12,355 nucleotides of DNA from Acidobacteriaceae bacterium (GTDB lineage Bacteria > Acidobacteriota > Terriglobia > Terriglobales > SbA1): positions 1-12,355 of the forward strand of contig JAFAGX010000249.1 of NCBI GenBank assembly GCA_019237515.1, read 5' to 3'. The position numbers were made by a program, and so were the translations under genes. Below the pieces are notes generated by a model. It was not told where the DNA came from and made no database searches. It worked only from the letters and a program-made list of their open reading frames with translations. Shown here in pieces: positions 1 through 6,255 of this stretch (position 1 is the stretch's first letter; every line of letters begins with the position of its first letter).

Positions 1-1
1 A

Positions 2-316
2 ATCTCCCCGCAAGGGGAATGGGTGGATCTCGACATCGATCTCACCAATCCTCACCACGAGGACGGTTGGCGCTGGAATTCGGGCTTTATGGTCGCGGCA
101 CGCATCGATGCCGTCGCGAAGGTCTGGTATGGCGCTATGCGCATCCCTCTTTCTGCTCTAGAAGAGCGCGCGCCCTTGATCGGAGACGAGTTTCGCGTGA
201 ATTTCTTTCGCAGCCAAGGCCCGCCGCCTAACCGCGTTCAGATCGTCTGGCAACCCACGATGCAAAAGACATTTCACGTGCCGGAAAAATTTGGCGTACT
301 GCGATTAACAAAGTAA
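2..316 (+). CDS. CBM9-like carbohydrate-binding protein, C-terminal part (5' truncated by window)
   Basis: The reading frame is open from base 2 and ends in TAA at 314-316, giving 104 residues without a start, so the gene begins before the window. The segment resembles the C-terminal half of bacterial family 9-like carbohydrate-binding (CBM9/DOMON-type) beta-sandwich proteins. It has the run WNSGF-VAARID, then KVWYGAMRIPLSAL, a strand FRVNFFRSQGPPPNR, and a closing WQPT-QKTFHVPEKFG-L signature with two conserved Trp. Proteins of this type bind polysaccharide or act as accessory domains of secreted glycan-degrading systems. Binding is known for the family and is inferred here. The next gene, 44 nt downstream on the same strand, encodes a Tat-exported glycosidase-like protein, so the two may be co-transcribed and act on the same substrate. 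Any signal peptide or catalytic domain lies outside the window. Confidence 0.75.
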   Translation: MSPQGEWVDLDIDLTNPHHEDGWRWNSGFMVAARIDAVAKVWYGAMRIPLSALEERAPLIGDEFRVNFFRSQGPPPNRVQIVWQPTMQKTFHVPEKFGVLRLTK

Positions 317-343
317 GTGATGCGAGCTCCCCCATCATCTGCT

Positions 344-350
344 AGGAGGT
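344..350 (+). promoter_or_regulatory. Strong Shine-Dalgarno site for the 361 start
   Basis: AGGAGGT lies 10 nt before the ATG at 361. It is one of the best ribosome binding sites in the window and fixes the start so that the twin-arginine motif falls at residues 3-4. Confidence 0.8.
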
Positions 351-360
351 AAGCACGTAC

Positions 361-1938
361 ATGCAGCGAAGAGACTTCCTTAAGGCAAGTGTCGCGTTGG
401 CCGCAGCCGCCGAGTTTGGGACCGGCAAGGCACAGGGCTTCGTCCCTGCTCACAATTGGGGAAAATACGACTTTGGTTCTGGCCCAACCGTTACCGATCG
501 GCTGAATCAGGGTCCCTTCGCGCAGTATCCGCCTGACGCTTCGATTCCCACCGATGACGTCGTAATGACTACCACTCCTTCGGACGATGTTGTGCCGAAC
601 TATGGGAAAGGACTGATCACTTACATCACCGCTGACATGGGGATCGATGAGATCAAGTCCGACAACACTTCTCAGGCCATCCAGGACCTGGTTCAGTTCC
701 CACTTGGACAGCAGCTCTACATCCGACCCACCTGGCGTGAAGTGCAGCCCCGGCCAGGCCGGCTGGAGCTGCCTGAGTATCTGAAGCTCGTCTTCGATCT
801 GGCGAAGAAAAACAACAAGCGCATCGGGATGCGCATTCAAATGAGCGCTCCGGATTACACACACGAACCAGCGCTGCCAGATTTCGTGTTGGACAGGGTG
901 CCGAAGGTCGATTTGGTTCTGAGTGAAAAGGAAAACCAAAAAGCTGCGGAACGGTACCTAAAGAATCCGCATGCCCGGTATCAGCCGCGGTTTGACGATC
1001 CGCACTTCCAGCAGGCATTCAAGGAGTTAGTTGGCCTTCTCGCCGCGGAATTCAACGGCAATCCTGGCATCGAGTTCATCGACACTTTCATGTACGGATT
1101 CTGGGGCGAAGGTCACACCTGGCCATTCGCCAACAATCCGTTTCCCGACTACCAGACGGCCGAACGAACCTGGATCAGCATGCTTGAACTCCAACTAAAC
1201 GCCTTCACAAAAACACCGTTGTTGACCAATACCCAACCCGATTACAGCCGGGTTGGCAATTCTGAATTGCTCGACCGCACAGTTCGGAGCAACAACTGGA
1301 TTCGCAGCGATACGATCTTCATTGAGAACGAGCAGATTGAAGCTCTGAGCAACCGTCCTCCCTGGATCGCAGCACTTCTGGAACAGCCGCTTCCAGGAAA
1401 ACCTCCCGATCCGGGCGCTTCGCAAGAGGGGATCTCGCCAGCGGAAAACATGATTGCGCATGTGATCGATGTGGGAGCGAACTACTGGTCGCTGTGGAAT
1501 TTTCATCAGATCAATCCGAAAACGCTAATGAGCTACTACGAAGCGTATCCAACGTGGTTCGATCGGATTAATCGCCGAATTGGTTATCGTGTGCGGCCTT
1601 CGATGATCTGGAGCTACGAAGATACTGGTTACGTTGGGCTGATTATCGGGCTTGTCAATGACGGGATCGCCGGTGTGCCTGGGGTTCTGCGCGTGACATT
1701 AGAGAGCCAGGAAGGAAAAGCGCTAAAAAGCGGATGTCTGGATCCCGGATATCCGTTGCCGGGAAAGATTCGGCAGGCACAGATTGTGCTGCCCCCTGGC
1801 ATACAGTGGAAGGGGCTGAAGCTCCGGGCAGAAATTGAGGTGAAGGGCATGCGCTATCCGGTGCGTTGGGCCTGTCACCAGAAGCTCAATGAGGACGGAT
1901 CACTCACTCTGCGACCCAATTTGCGCCAGGAGGTCTGA
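361..1938 (+). CDS. Tat-exported glycosidase-like protein (DUF4832-type C-terminus)
   Basis: A 525-residue protein whose start is fixed by AGGAGGT 10 nt upstream. The N-terminus MQRRDFLKAS followed by an Ala-rich stretch is a twin-arginine signal, so the product is probably exported folded. Residues about 80-330 look like a TIM-barrel glycosidase: a GKGL segment after the N-terminal linker, YIRPTWREVQP near 120-130, an RIGMRIQ strand at 154-160, and DTFMYGFWGEGH at 241-252. E250 sits where GH-A clan enzymes carry the acid/base, and E322 or E324 (IFIENEQ) could be the nucleophile; both assignments are inference. The tail from about 370 (NYWSLWNFHQ, then IGYRVRPSMI and a beta-rich end) resembles DUF4832-type C-terminal domains. 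The neighbouring CBM9-like gene supports a role in polysaccharide or glycoside breakdown. The substrate cannot be told, and a non-catalytic role is possible. Confidence 0.65.
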   Translation: MQRRDFLKASVALAAAAEFGTGKAQGFVPAHNWGKYDFGSGPTVTDRLNQGPFAQYPPDASIPTDDVVMTTTPSDDVVPNYGKGLITYITADMGIDEIKSDNTSQAIQDLVQFPLGQQLYIRPTWREVQPRPGRLELPEYLKLVFDLAKKNNKRIGMRIQMSAPDYTHEPALPDFVLDRVPKVDLVLSEKENQKAAERYLKNPHARYQPRFDDPHFQQAFKELVGLLAAEFNGNPGIEFIDTFMYGFWGEGHTWPFANNPFPDYQTAERTWISMLELQLNAFTKTPLLTNTQPDYSRVGNSELLDRTVRSNNWIRSDTIFIENEQIEALSNRPPWIAALLEQPLPGKPPDPGASQEGISPAENMIAHVIDVGANYWSLWNFHQINPKTLMSYYEAYPTWFDRINRRIGYRVRPSMIWSYEDTGYVGLIIGLVNDGIAGVPGVLRVTLESQEGKALKSGCLDPGYPLPGKIRQAQIVLPPGIQWKGLKLRAEIEVKGMRYPVRWACHQKLNEDGSLTLRPNLRQEV

Positions 1939-1984
1939 ATCCACGCAGTCACGTCGGTAACGGCGTTGCCACTCACCTGCATAG

Positions 1985-1990
1985 TAGAAT
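1985..1990 (+). promoter_or_regulatory. -10-like box (TAGAAT) immediately before the moxR start
   Basis: TAGAAT ends 7 nt before the ATG at 1998, and no Shine-Dalgarno sequence lies between. If it is a real -10 box, transcription starts at or next to the start codon and the mRNA is leaderless. I see no good -35 at 16-18 nt; a TTGCCA at 1966-1971 is too close, with a 13-nt spacer. Confidence 0.4.
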
Positions 1991-1997
1991 CGCTCTG

Positions 1998-2960
1998 ATG
2001 TCTCCGGAAACAGCCAGCGTCGCTGTCTCACATCGCGCCGCACGTCTTGAGAGCGCCCTACGAGAGGTCATTCGCGGAAAGAACGAGATCGTCCGGCTCG
2101 CTGTGGTTTCGTTATTGGCACGCGGACATCTTCTGATCGAAGGCGTGCCGGGCGTAGGCAAAACGACTCTCGGCCAGGCGATTGCGCGAGCTCTGGATTG
2201 CAGTTTCCAGCGGGTACAGTTCACCAGCGACATGCTGCCATCGGACGTGCTGGGGATTTCCATCTACTCGGCCGTGGAGCAGCAGTTTGAGTTCAAGCGT
2301 GGCCCGGTCTTTACGAATGTGCTTTTAGCGGACGAGATTAACCGGACCACTCCCAAGACTCAGTCGGCACTTCTGGAAGCGATGAATGAAGGGCAGGTGA
2401 CCGTGGATGCCCGATCTTATGCGCTTCCGCAGCCATTTCTGGTGATCGCAACCCAGAACCCGGTCGAGCATCACGGGACGTATCCTTTGCCTGAATCTCA
2501 GATGGATCGATTTCTGATTCGTGCCCGCATGGGTTATCCGGACAGCGATGCGGAACGCGAGATTCTACGCTCCGAAGCCGGAAGCGCGAGACTCGAAAGT
2601 ATGCGTCCGGTGCTTTCCGGCGCCGAAGTGCAGGAACTGCAGCAGGAAGCAACCACGGTTCGCGTCGACGACTCTCTGGTTGAATATGCTCTGGCAATTG
2701 TTGGCAAGACGCGGGAATCAGGAAATCTTGCCTTGGGAGTTTCGCCGCGCGGCTCGCAGATGCTCTATCGCGCCGCGCAAGCCCGAGCCTTTCTCGCTGG
2801 TCGCACTTTCTGTACCCCGGAGGATTTCAAGAGCCTCGTTGTTCCCGTCTTTGCGCACCGGGTCGTCGTGAATGGCACTTACGCTTCTACTCTAAAAAAA
2901 TCCGAGCAGGCTGAGCAGGTCATCACCGAGATTCTGGAAAGTACCCCGGTGCCGATGTGA
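1998..2960 (+). CDS. MoxR-family AAA+ ATPase
   Basis: A 320-residue protein of typical MoxR length with all AAA+ motifs visible: Walker A GVPGVGKT (49-56), Walker B NVLLADEINR (107-116), sensor 1 ATQNP (151-155), the QMDRF arginine region (168-172) and the sensor-2-like GVSPRG (247-252). MoxR ATPases are chaperone-like; in characterised cases they help assemble or activate metal-dependent or VWA-domain protein complexes. The target here is unknown. The usual partners (a DUF58 protein, VWA-domain proteins, a transglutaminase-like protein) are not next to it; the following gene is an unrelated small membrane protein in its own transcription unit. The ATG has no ribosome binding site but lies 7 nt after a TAGAAT box, so the gene may be translated from a leaderless mRNA. 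Family assignment is secure; the function is not. Confidence 0.92.
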   Translation: MSPETASVAVSHRAARLESALREVIRGKNEIVRLAVVSLLARGHLLIEGVPGVGKTTLGQAIARALDCSFQRVQFTSDMLPSDVLGISIYSAVEQQFEFKRGPVFTNVLLADEINRTTPKTQSALLEAMNEGQVTVDARSYALPQPFLVIATQNPVEHHGTYPLPESQMDRFLIRARMGYPDSDAEREILRSEAGSARLESMRPVLSGAEVQELQQEATTVRVDDSLVEYALAIVGKTRESGNLALGVSPRGSQMLYRAAQARAFLAGRTFCTPEDFKSLVVPVFAHRVVVNGTYASTLKKSEQAEQVITEILESTPVPM

Positions 2961-3001
2961 TTAATCAGGCCAGCGTCGCTGCTCGCTTGATTCTCGTGGA
3001 C

Positions 3002-3007
3002 TATAAT
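3002..3007 (+). promoter_or_regulatory. Consensus -10 box (TATAAT) before the DUF4149 gene
   Basis: A perfect TATAAT lies 8 nt before the ATG at 3016, and no Shine-Dalgarno sequence fits in between, which suggests a leaderless transcript starting at or just before the ATG. No convincing -35 is present at standard spacing (TTGATT at 2987-2992 is only 9 nt away). Confidence 0.5.
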
Positions 3008-3015
3008 CTCCAGCC

Positions 3016-3498
3016 ATGTCGTTTCTTCGTTATCTCATGTTGTTATCTTTGATCTTCTGGCTCGGAGGCTTGATCTTTTTCGCGTTCGTGGTCGCTCCGG
3101 CCGCCTTTTCCGTACTTCCCACGCGACATCTGGCTGGAAATGTGGTCGCGCGTTCTATCAATGGGCTGCATTGGATTGGGATCGTGGCGGCAATCGTTTA
3201 TCTGATCAGCTCTACGCTTTACTCGCGGATGATGACTGGCAGCCTTCGCTTCGTGGCCGCGCGCAATGTAATCATTGTTGTCATGCTTCTGCTCACATTG
3301 ACTTCTCAATTTGGCATCATTCCACGCATGGATACTCTGCGCGCCTCCATCGGCGAAATTGATTCCGTTCCATCCGACAATCCGGCTCGCATGCAGTTCG
3401 ATGCCCTTCACGTGTGGTCAACGCGCGTCGAAGGTGGAGTGTTGTTGCTGGGATTTGTGGCCGCTTATCTGACCGCCAGCGCGTTTGCAAAGCTGTAA
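3016..3498 (+). CDS. DUF4149/TMEM205-like integral membrane protein
   Basis: A 160-residue, strongly hydrophobic protein with four likely membrane helices at about residues 5-30, 50-70, 80-103 and 138-158. The pattern matches the DUF4149 (TMEM205-like) family: a first helix with WLGGLIFFAFVVAP, a helix 3 ending in the short loop FGIIPRMDTLR, and the pre-helix-4 segment RMQFDALHVWSTRVEGG. The family is widespread in bacteria and also occurs in eukaryotes, but its biochemical role in bacteria is not established and I do not assign one. It has its own -10-like box directly before the ATG and is probably transcribed alone. The 149 nt after it contain no visible gene or clear terminator. Confidence 0.8.
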   Translation: MSFLRYLMLLSLIFWLGGLIFFAFVVAPAAFSVLPTRHLAGNVVARSINGLHWIGIVAAIVYLISSTLYSRMMTGSLRFVAARNVIIVVMLLLTLTSQFGIIPRMDTLRASIGEIDSVPSDNPARMQFDALHVWSTRVEGGVLLLGFVAAYLTASAFAKL

Positions 3499-3647
3499 GG
3501 GACCGACAACGTTTTGTCTGCGCATGGGATTACTTCGGTACTGAAGAATAAGTTGGTTACGTGCCTCCCTCAGAAACTTGTCTCGCCTCTTTAGCAGTAT
3601 GAGAAAATTGTTGTGGTTGGGACATTTGGTCGGGAAAGTCCCGTAGC
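3499..3647 (+). other. Intergenic region with no gene seen
   Basis: In 149 nt after the DUF4149 gene I see no ORF with family likeness and no clear promoter or terminator. Arms GGGAC (near 3620) and GTCCC (near 3640) are 14 nt apart and could form a weak hairpin overlapping the ribosome binding region of the next gene. Confidence 0.4.
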
Positions 3648-3944
3648 ATGGCTGATCGAAAGACAACCAATAAGCTGGGAAATCGTATGCGTCGGAAATC
3701 CGCCAGTGCAGTTGCTGCCGCCGGAGAGCGCCTCTACCGCAAGTTGGCGCCTTCTTACGAACGCGAATACGGCAAGTATCTCGCCATTGACGTGGATACA
3801 GGTAAGGCTTATTTAGCCGATTCTCCACAAGATGCTCTCAGAATTGCAGAAAATGCCGATCCCACCGGGTCCTTTCATCTGGTCAGAATAGGCTTCGAAG
3901 GGTTGTACCGCGTCGCCAGCTATGGCCAACGCCTCGCTCGATAA
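3648..3944 (+). CDS. Small unknown protein paired with an aspartic protease (DUF5678-like)
   Basis: A 98-residue protein. The N-terminal 35 residues are basic and Ala-rich (Arg/Lys cluster at 4-17). The compact C-terminal domain, about 40-93, carries GKYLAIDVDTGKAYLADSP followed by a helix and RIGFEGLYRVASYG. This looks like the short domain of small proteins (DUF5678-like) often found directly before a clan AA aspartic protease gene. Its last 23 nt overlap the protease gene, a sign of translational coupling. GGGAAAG 9 nt before the ATG is a weak ribosome binding site; a second in-frame ATG at 3687 is possible and would drop the basic tail. The pair resembles a toxin-antitoxin or regulator-protease module, but that is inference. 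Molecular function is unknown. Confidence 0.65.
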   Translation: MADRKTTNKLGNRMRRKSASAVAAAGERLYRKLAPSYEREYGKYLAIDVDTGKAYLADSPQDALRIAENADPTGSFHLVRIGFEGLYRVASYGQRLAR

Positions 3945-4332
3945 GAATGGCCGTCCGACTACGACCATCACTGTGGTCGGTCCCAAAGGCGAAAAGAAAA
4001 TAACAGCCATCGTCGATACGGGTTTCGACGGCTTCCTCTCAGTTTGCTCCAGCGACTTGCAGGAAGTCGGGTTGCCAGGCAACCTCACCGTGACTGGCAC
4101 GGCAGTTCTTGCAGATAATCGCTCCATCTCCGTCCAACTATGTTTGGCTACCATTCGACTGGACAGGGAAGAGCAAGCGGGTATGTGCATTATTGCTTCT
4201 CCAAACGGAGAGGCCTTTGTCGGTATGGCCTTCCTGCTCGCATTTCACAGAAAACTCATCGTAGATGCCACGAATGGCCGCGCTGATCTTCCCCTTAGTG
4301 ATTACATGACGCGAAGCCAGGAAACCGCATAG
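3922..4332 (+). CDS. Retropepsin-like (clan AA) aspartic protease
   Basis: A 136-residue single-domain protein, the length expected for bacterial retropepsin-like proteases that work as dimers. The catalytic signature is AIVDTGFDGFLS, with D32-T-G-F-D-G at 32-37. The second conserved element, hydrophobic-hydrophobic-Gly, is FVGMAFLLAF at about 99-108, and the segment KLIVDATNGR follows as in family members. No signal peptide is seen, so it should be cytoplasmic. The start overlaps the preceding small gene by 23 nt and has no good ribosome binding site of its own, so translation is probably coupled. The natural substrate of such bacterial proteases is generally unknown; the overlapping partner is the obvious candidate, by inference. 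The 145 nt that follow show no gene. Confidence 0.8.
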   Translation: MANASLDKNGRPTTTITVVGPKGEKKITAIVDTGFDGFLSVCSSDLQEVGLPGNLTVTGTAVLADNRSISVQLCLATIRLDREEQAGMCIIASPNGEAFVGMAFLLAFHRKLIVDATNGRADLPLSDYMTRSQETA

Positions 4333-4477
4333 GTCTGATAAAAGTTAGCAACTTGCGTCTTCAGCTGGAGACCTGATCTGCTTTGGAAAAAGTGCGTCAA
4401 CCAAGTCTCACCGGGCATCATAATGGTTAGCGGTTACACCCTCGAAATCTGCACACTTAGGCAGGGAAGGCAGGCGT

Positions 4478-5743
4478 ATGGCAACCACCGGGATCATTGC
4501 CAGCGATTACACACCGCTTCATTTACTCAGCCCCGAACGAGTGGATGATCTCCTGAAATTACAGAAAGCAGCGCAGCGCATTACTTCGATCCTTGACCTG
4601 GACGAGCTGATCGACACTGTGGTCCATGAGATTGCGCGTTCGTTCGGTTGCATTGAGGCAAACATTTACCTTCACGACGAACCGCGTGCGCTCCTCGTGC
4701 TTGCGGGAGTTTGCGGCTGCACGCAATTTTGCAAGGGGCACAGCCTCAAGATTGGCGAGGAAGGAATGGCCGGCCACGTTGCCGCCACTCTGCAACCGCA
4801 TTATGCGCCTGACGTGAGCAAAGACCCTTATTACATTCGTTGCGAAGAATCCACGCGTTCGGAAGTAGCGATACCGCTGCATTTTCAGGGAAAGCTGGTT
4901 GGCGTTTTCAGTACTGCCCATCCTGAACTGGATGCGTTCCCTCCCGAGCAACGAAGATTGCTTCAAGCGCTGTGCTCGCATATTGCCGTCGCGGTTCACA
5001 ATGCCCGCGCCTTTCAGAAAGAGCGCAAGCAGCGCGAGGCCATGAGCCGGGAAGCCAATGAAGCGCGGACGATTCAGCAGGCTTTGCTTCCCAAGAGCTC
5101 TCCGTATGTGCCCGGTTTTGCTATTGCTGGACTCTCGCTTCCGGCGGGAGCCGTCGGCGGTGACTGGTACGACTTCATTCCTCTTGAAAACGGACGCTGG
5201 GGCCTGGTGCTGGCTGACGTTTCAGGAAAAGGAACGGCAGCGGCACTATTGATGTCGGCTACTCGAGGGATGCTGCGATCACTAGCGGAGGCGAGTTGTA
5301 CTCCTCGCGAAGTGCTGAGCAAATTAAACCGTCTGCTGGTGAATGACTTTCCCGCTGGACGATTTGTGACGATGGTTTATGCGGTGGTTGATCCGGAAAA
5401 GAGAACCGTCACATTCGCAAACGCCGGGCACTTGCCGCCATTGCTGGTCTCAGCCGGCGAATCGCGCTTGTTAAACACCGAGCGCGGGCTGCCGCTCGGC
5501 ATTGGAAGCAGCGATTTTTCGGAATGTGAGATCGCCTTTCCAAAAGGCTCGAAGTTGCTCTTGTATAGCGATGGCATCACGGAAGCAGAGAACGCCCAAG
5601 CCGAAGAGTACGGGGTGCAACGTCTCCAGGCTTATTTCGCGAAAACCGATCCGTGCCCTGAGAGCCTGCTTGAGGATGTCCGCTCATTCGCAAACGGCGC
5701 CGGGTTGAAGGATGACGCGACGGTGATTTTCGTGAAGGGCTAA
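4478..5743 (+). CDS. GAF-domain PP2C/SpoIIE-type serine phosphatase (RsbU-like)
   Basis: A 421-residue protein. A GAF sensor domain spans about 25-178, a short coiled linker rich in Glu/Arg about 178-200 (KERKQREAMSREANEAR), and a SpoIIE/RsbU-type PP2C phosphatase domain 200-421. Metal-binding Asp positions of the phosphatase are intact: GGDWYD (D229), LADVSGKG (D247), YSDGITEA (D365) and KDDATV (D412/D413). Such proteins dephosphorylate anti-sigma-factor antagonists in partner-switching pathways. No cognate antagonist (STAS) or RsbW kinase gene lies nearby, so the pathway is not shown here. The GAF domain holds an unusual Cys group (C58, C79, C81, C85, C122, with H88) that could bind a metal, Fe-S cluster or heme; this is inference. 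GGGAAGG precedes the ATG. The gene ends 3 nt from the convergent CoA-binding gene. Confidence 0.88.
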   Translation: MATTGIIASDYTPLHLLSPERVDDLLKLQKAAQRITSILDLDELIDTVVHEIARSFGCIEANIYLHDEPRALLVLAGVCGCTQFCKGHSLKIGEEGMAGHVAATLQPHYAPDVSKDPYYIRCEESTRSEVAIPLHFQGKLVGVFSTAHPELDAFPPEQRRLLQALCSHIAVAVHNARAFQKERKQREAMSREANEARTIQQALLPKSSPYVPGFAIAGLSLPAGAVGGDWYDFIPLENGRWGLVLADVSGKGTAAALLMSATRGMLRSLAEASCTPREVLSKLNRLLVNDFPAGRFVTMVYAVVDPEKRTVTFANAGHLPPLLVSAGESRLLNTERGLPLGIGSSDFSECEIAFPKGSKLLLYSDGITEAENAQAEEYGVQRLQAYFAKTDPCPESLLEDVRSFANGAGLKDDATVIFVKG

Positions 5744-5746
5744 GTG

Positions 5747-6151
5747 TCATCGTAATCTCGTCCGGTGCTCCTTGAGAATGCAGCGATCCATGATCACGTA
5801 AATGCCATGTTTTCGCGCCTTTTCAGCGGCAGCCTCATTGATTACATCCTCCTGCATCCAGATGACCGGAACCTTCAACTGAATCGCTTGATCGACGACT
5901 TCGCCGACGAATTCCGATCGGCGGAACACATTGACGATATCGACTTTTTCGGGCACATCCAGCAGAGAGGCATACGCCGCTTCGCCGAGCGCTTCTTTGA
6001 TATTGGGATTGACTGGAATGATGCGATAGCCGTGGCTTTGCATGTATGCCGACACGCCATGACTCGGACGCAGCGGACTGTCTGAGAGCCCCACGACGGC
6101 AATCGTTTTTGCATTCTTCAATAATTCGGTGACAGGATCCGGGTCCGGCAT
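5747..6151 (-). CDS. CoA-binding domain protein (YccU-like)
   Basis: The 134-residue product starts at the ATG complementary to 6149-6151. The frame extends further upstream to 6274, but those 41 residues do not resemble the family and would run through the selD start region. The protein is one Rossmann-like CoA_binding_2 domain: KTIAVVGLSDSPLRPSHGV (nucleotide loop, 15-33), GYRIIPVNPN (41-50), KVDIVNVFRRSEFVGEVV, PVIWMQEDV and the closing MDRCILKEH (121-129). This matches the YccU type known to bind CoA; it resembles the N-terminal domain of succinyl-CoA synthetase alpha subunits but lacks the catalytic domain, so a cofactor-sensing or storage role is an inference. It converges on the phosphatase gene with 3 nt between stops and diverges from selD. 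A TACAAT box at 6171-6166 may be its -10. Confidence 0.88.
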   Translation of the reverse strand: MPDPDPVTELLKNAKTIAVVGLSDSPLRPSHGVSAYMQSHGYRIIPVNPNIKEALGEAAYASLLDVPEKVDIVNVFRRSEFVGEVVDQAIQLKVPVIWMQEDVINEAAAEKARKHGIYVIMDRCILKEHRTRLR

Positions 6152-6165
6152 GGCTCTGCTTGAGC

Positions 6166-6171
6166 ATTGTA
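6166..6171 (-). promoter_or_regulatory. Candidate -10 box (TACAAT) for the CoA-binding gene
   Basis: On the minus strand TACAAT lies 14 nt before the ATG at 6151. Transcription would then start some 8 nt before the start codon. No convincing -35 is visible. The 104 nt between this gene and selD must hold both divergent promoters. Confidence 0.3.
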
Positions 6172-6234
6172 GTGGATCATGTGCCGGCGCCGCAGTTGTG
6201 TTGCTCGGTGGTGAAGAAAACCGCAGAGGATCGC

Positions 6235-6240
6235 GGAGGA
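6235..6240 (+). promoter_or_regulatory. GGAGGA Shine-Dalgarno-like site upstream of selD
   Basis: GGAGGA lies 15 nt before the selD ATG at 6256, which is long for a ribosome binding site. It is ideally spaced (7 nt) for another ATG at 6248, which opens an out-of-frame reading frame of 11 codons ending at 6283. See the finding on this leader frame. Confidence 0.35.
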
Positions 6241-6243
6241 ATT

Positions 6244-6249
6244 TACAAT
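6244..6249 (+). promoter_or_regulatory. -10-like box (TACAAT) 6 nt before the selD ATG
   Basis: TACAAT at 6244-6249 is followed by GCAGGT and then the selD ATG. If it is active, the selD mRNA is leaderless and starts at the ATG, and the GGAGGA at 6235 is not on that transcript. No -35 match is visible. Confidence 0.35.
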
Positions 6250-6255
6250 GCAGGT

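Noticed and set aside
274..939. Minus-strand 221-residue open frame
   Set aside because: It lies antisense to the Tat-exported protein gene, has no family likeness and no ribosome binding site; the plus-strand gene explains the region.
4332..4373. Hairpin AGGTCT/AGACCT after the protease gene as a terminator
   Set aside because: Only 6 bp with a loop over 25 nt and no T-run.
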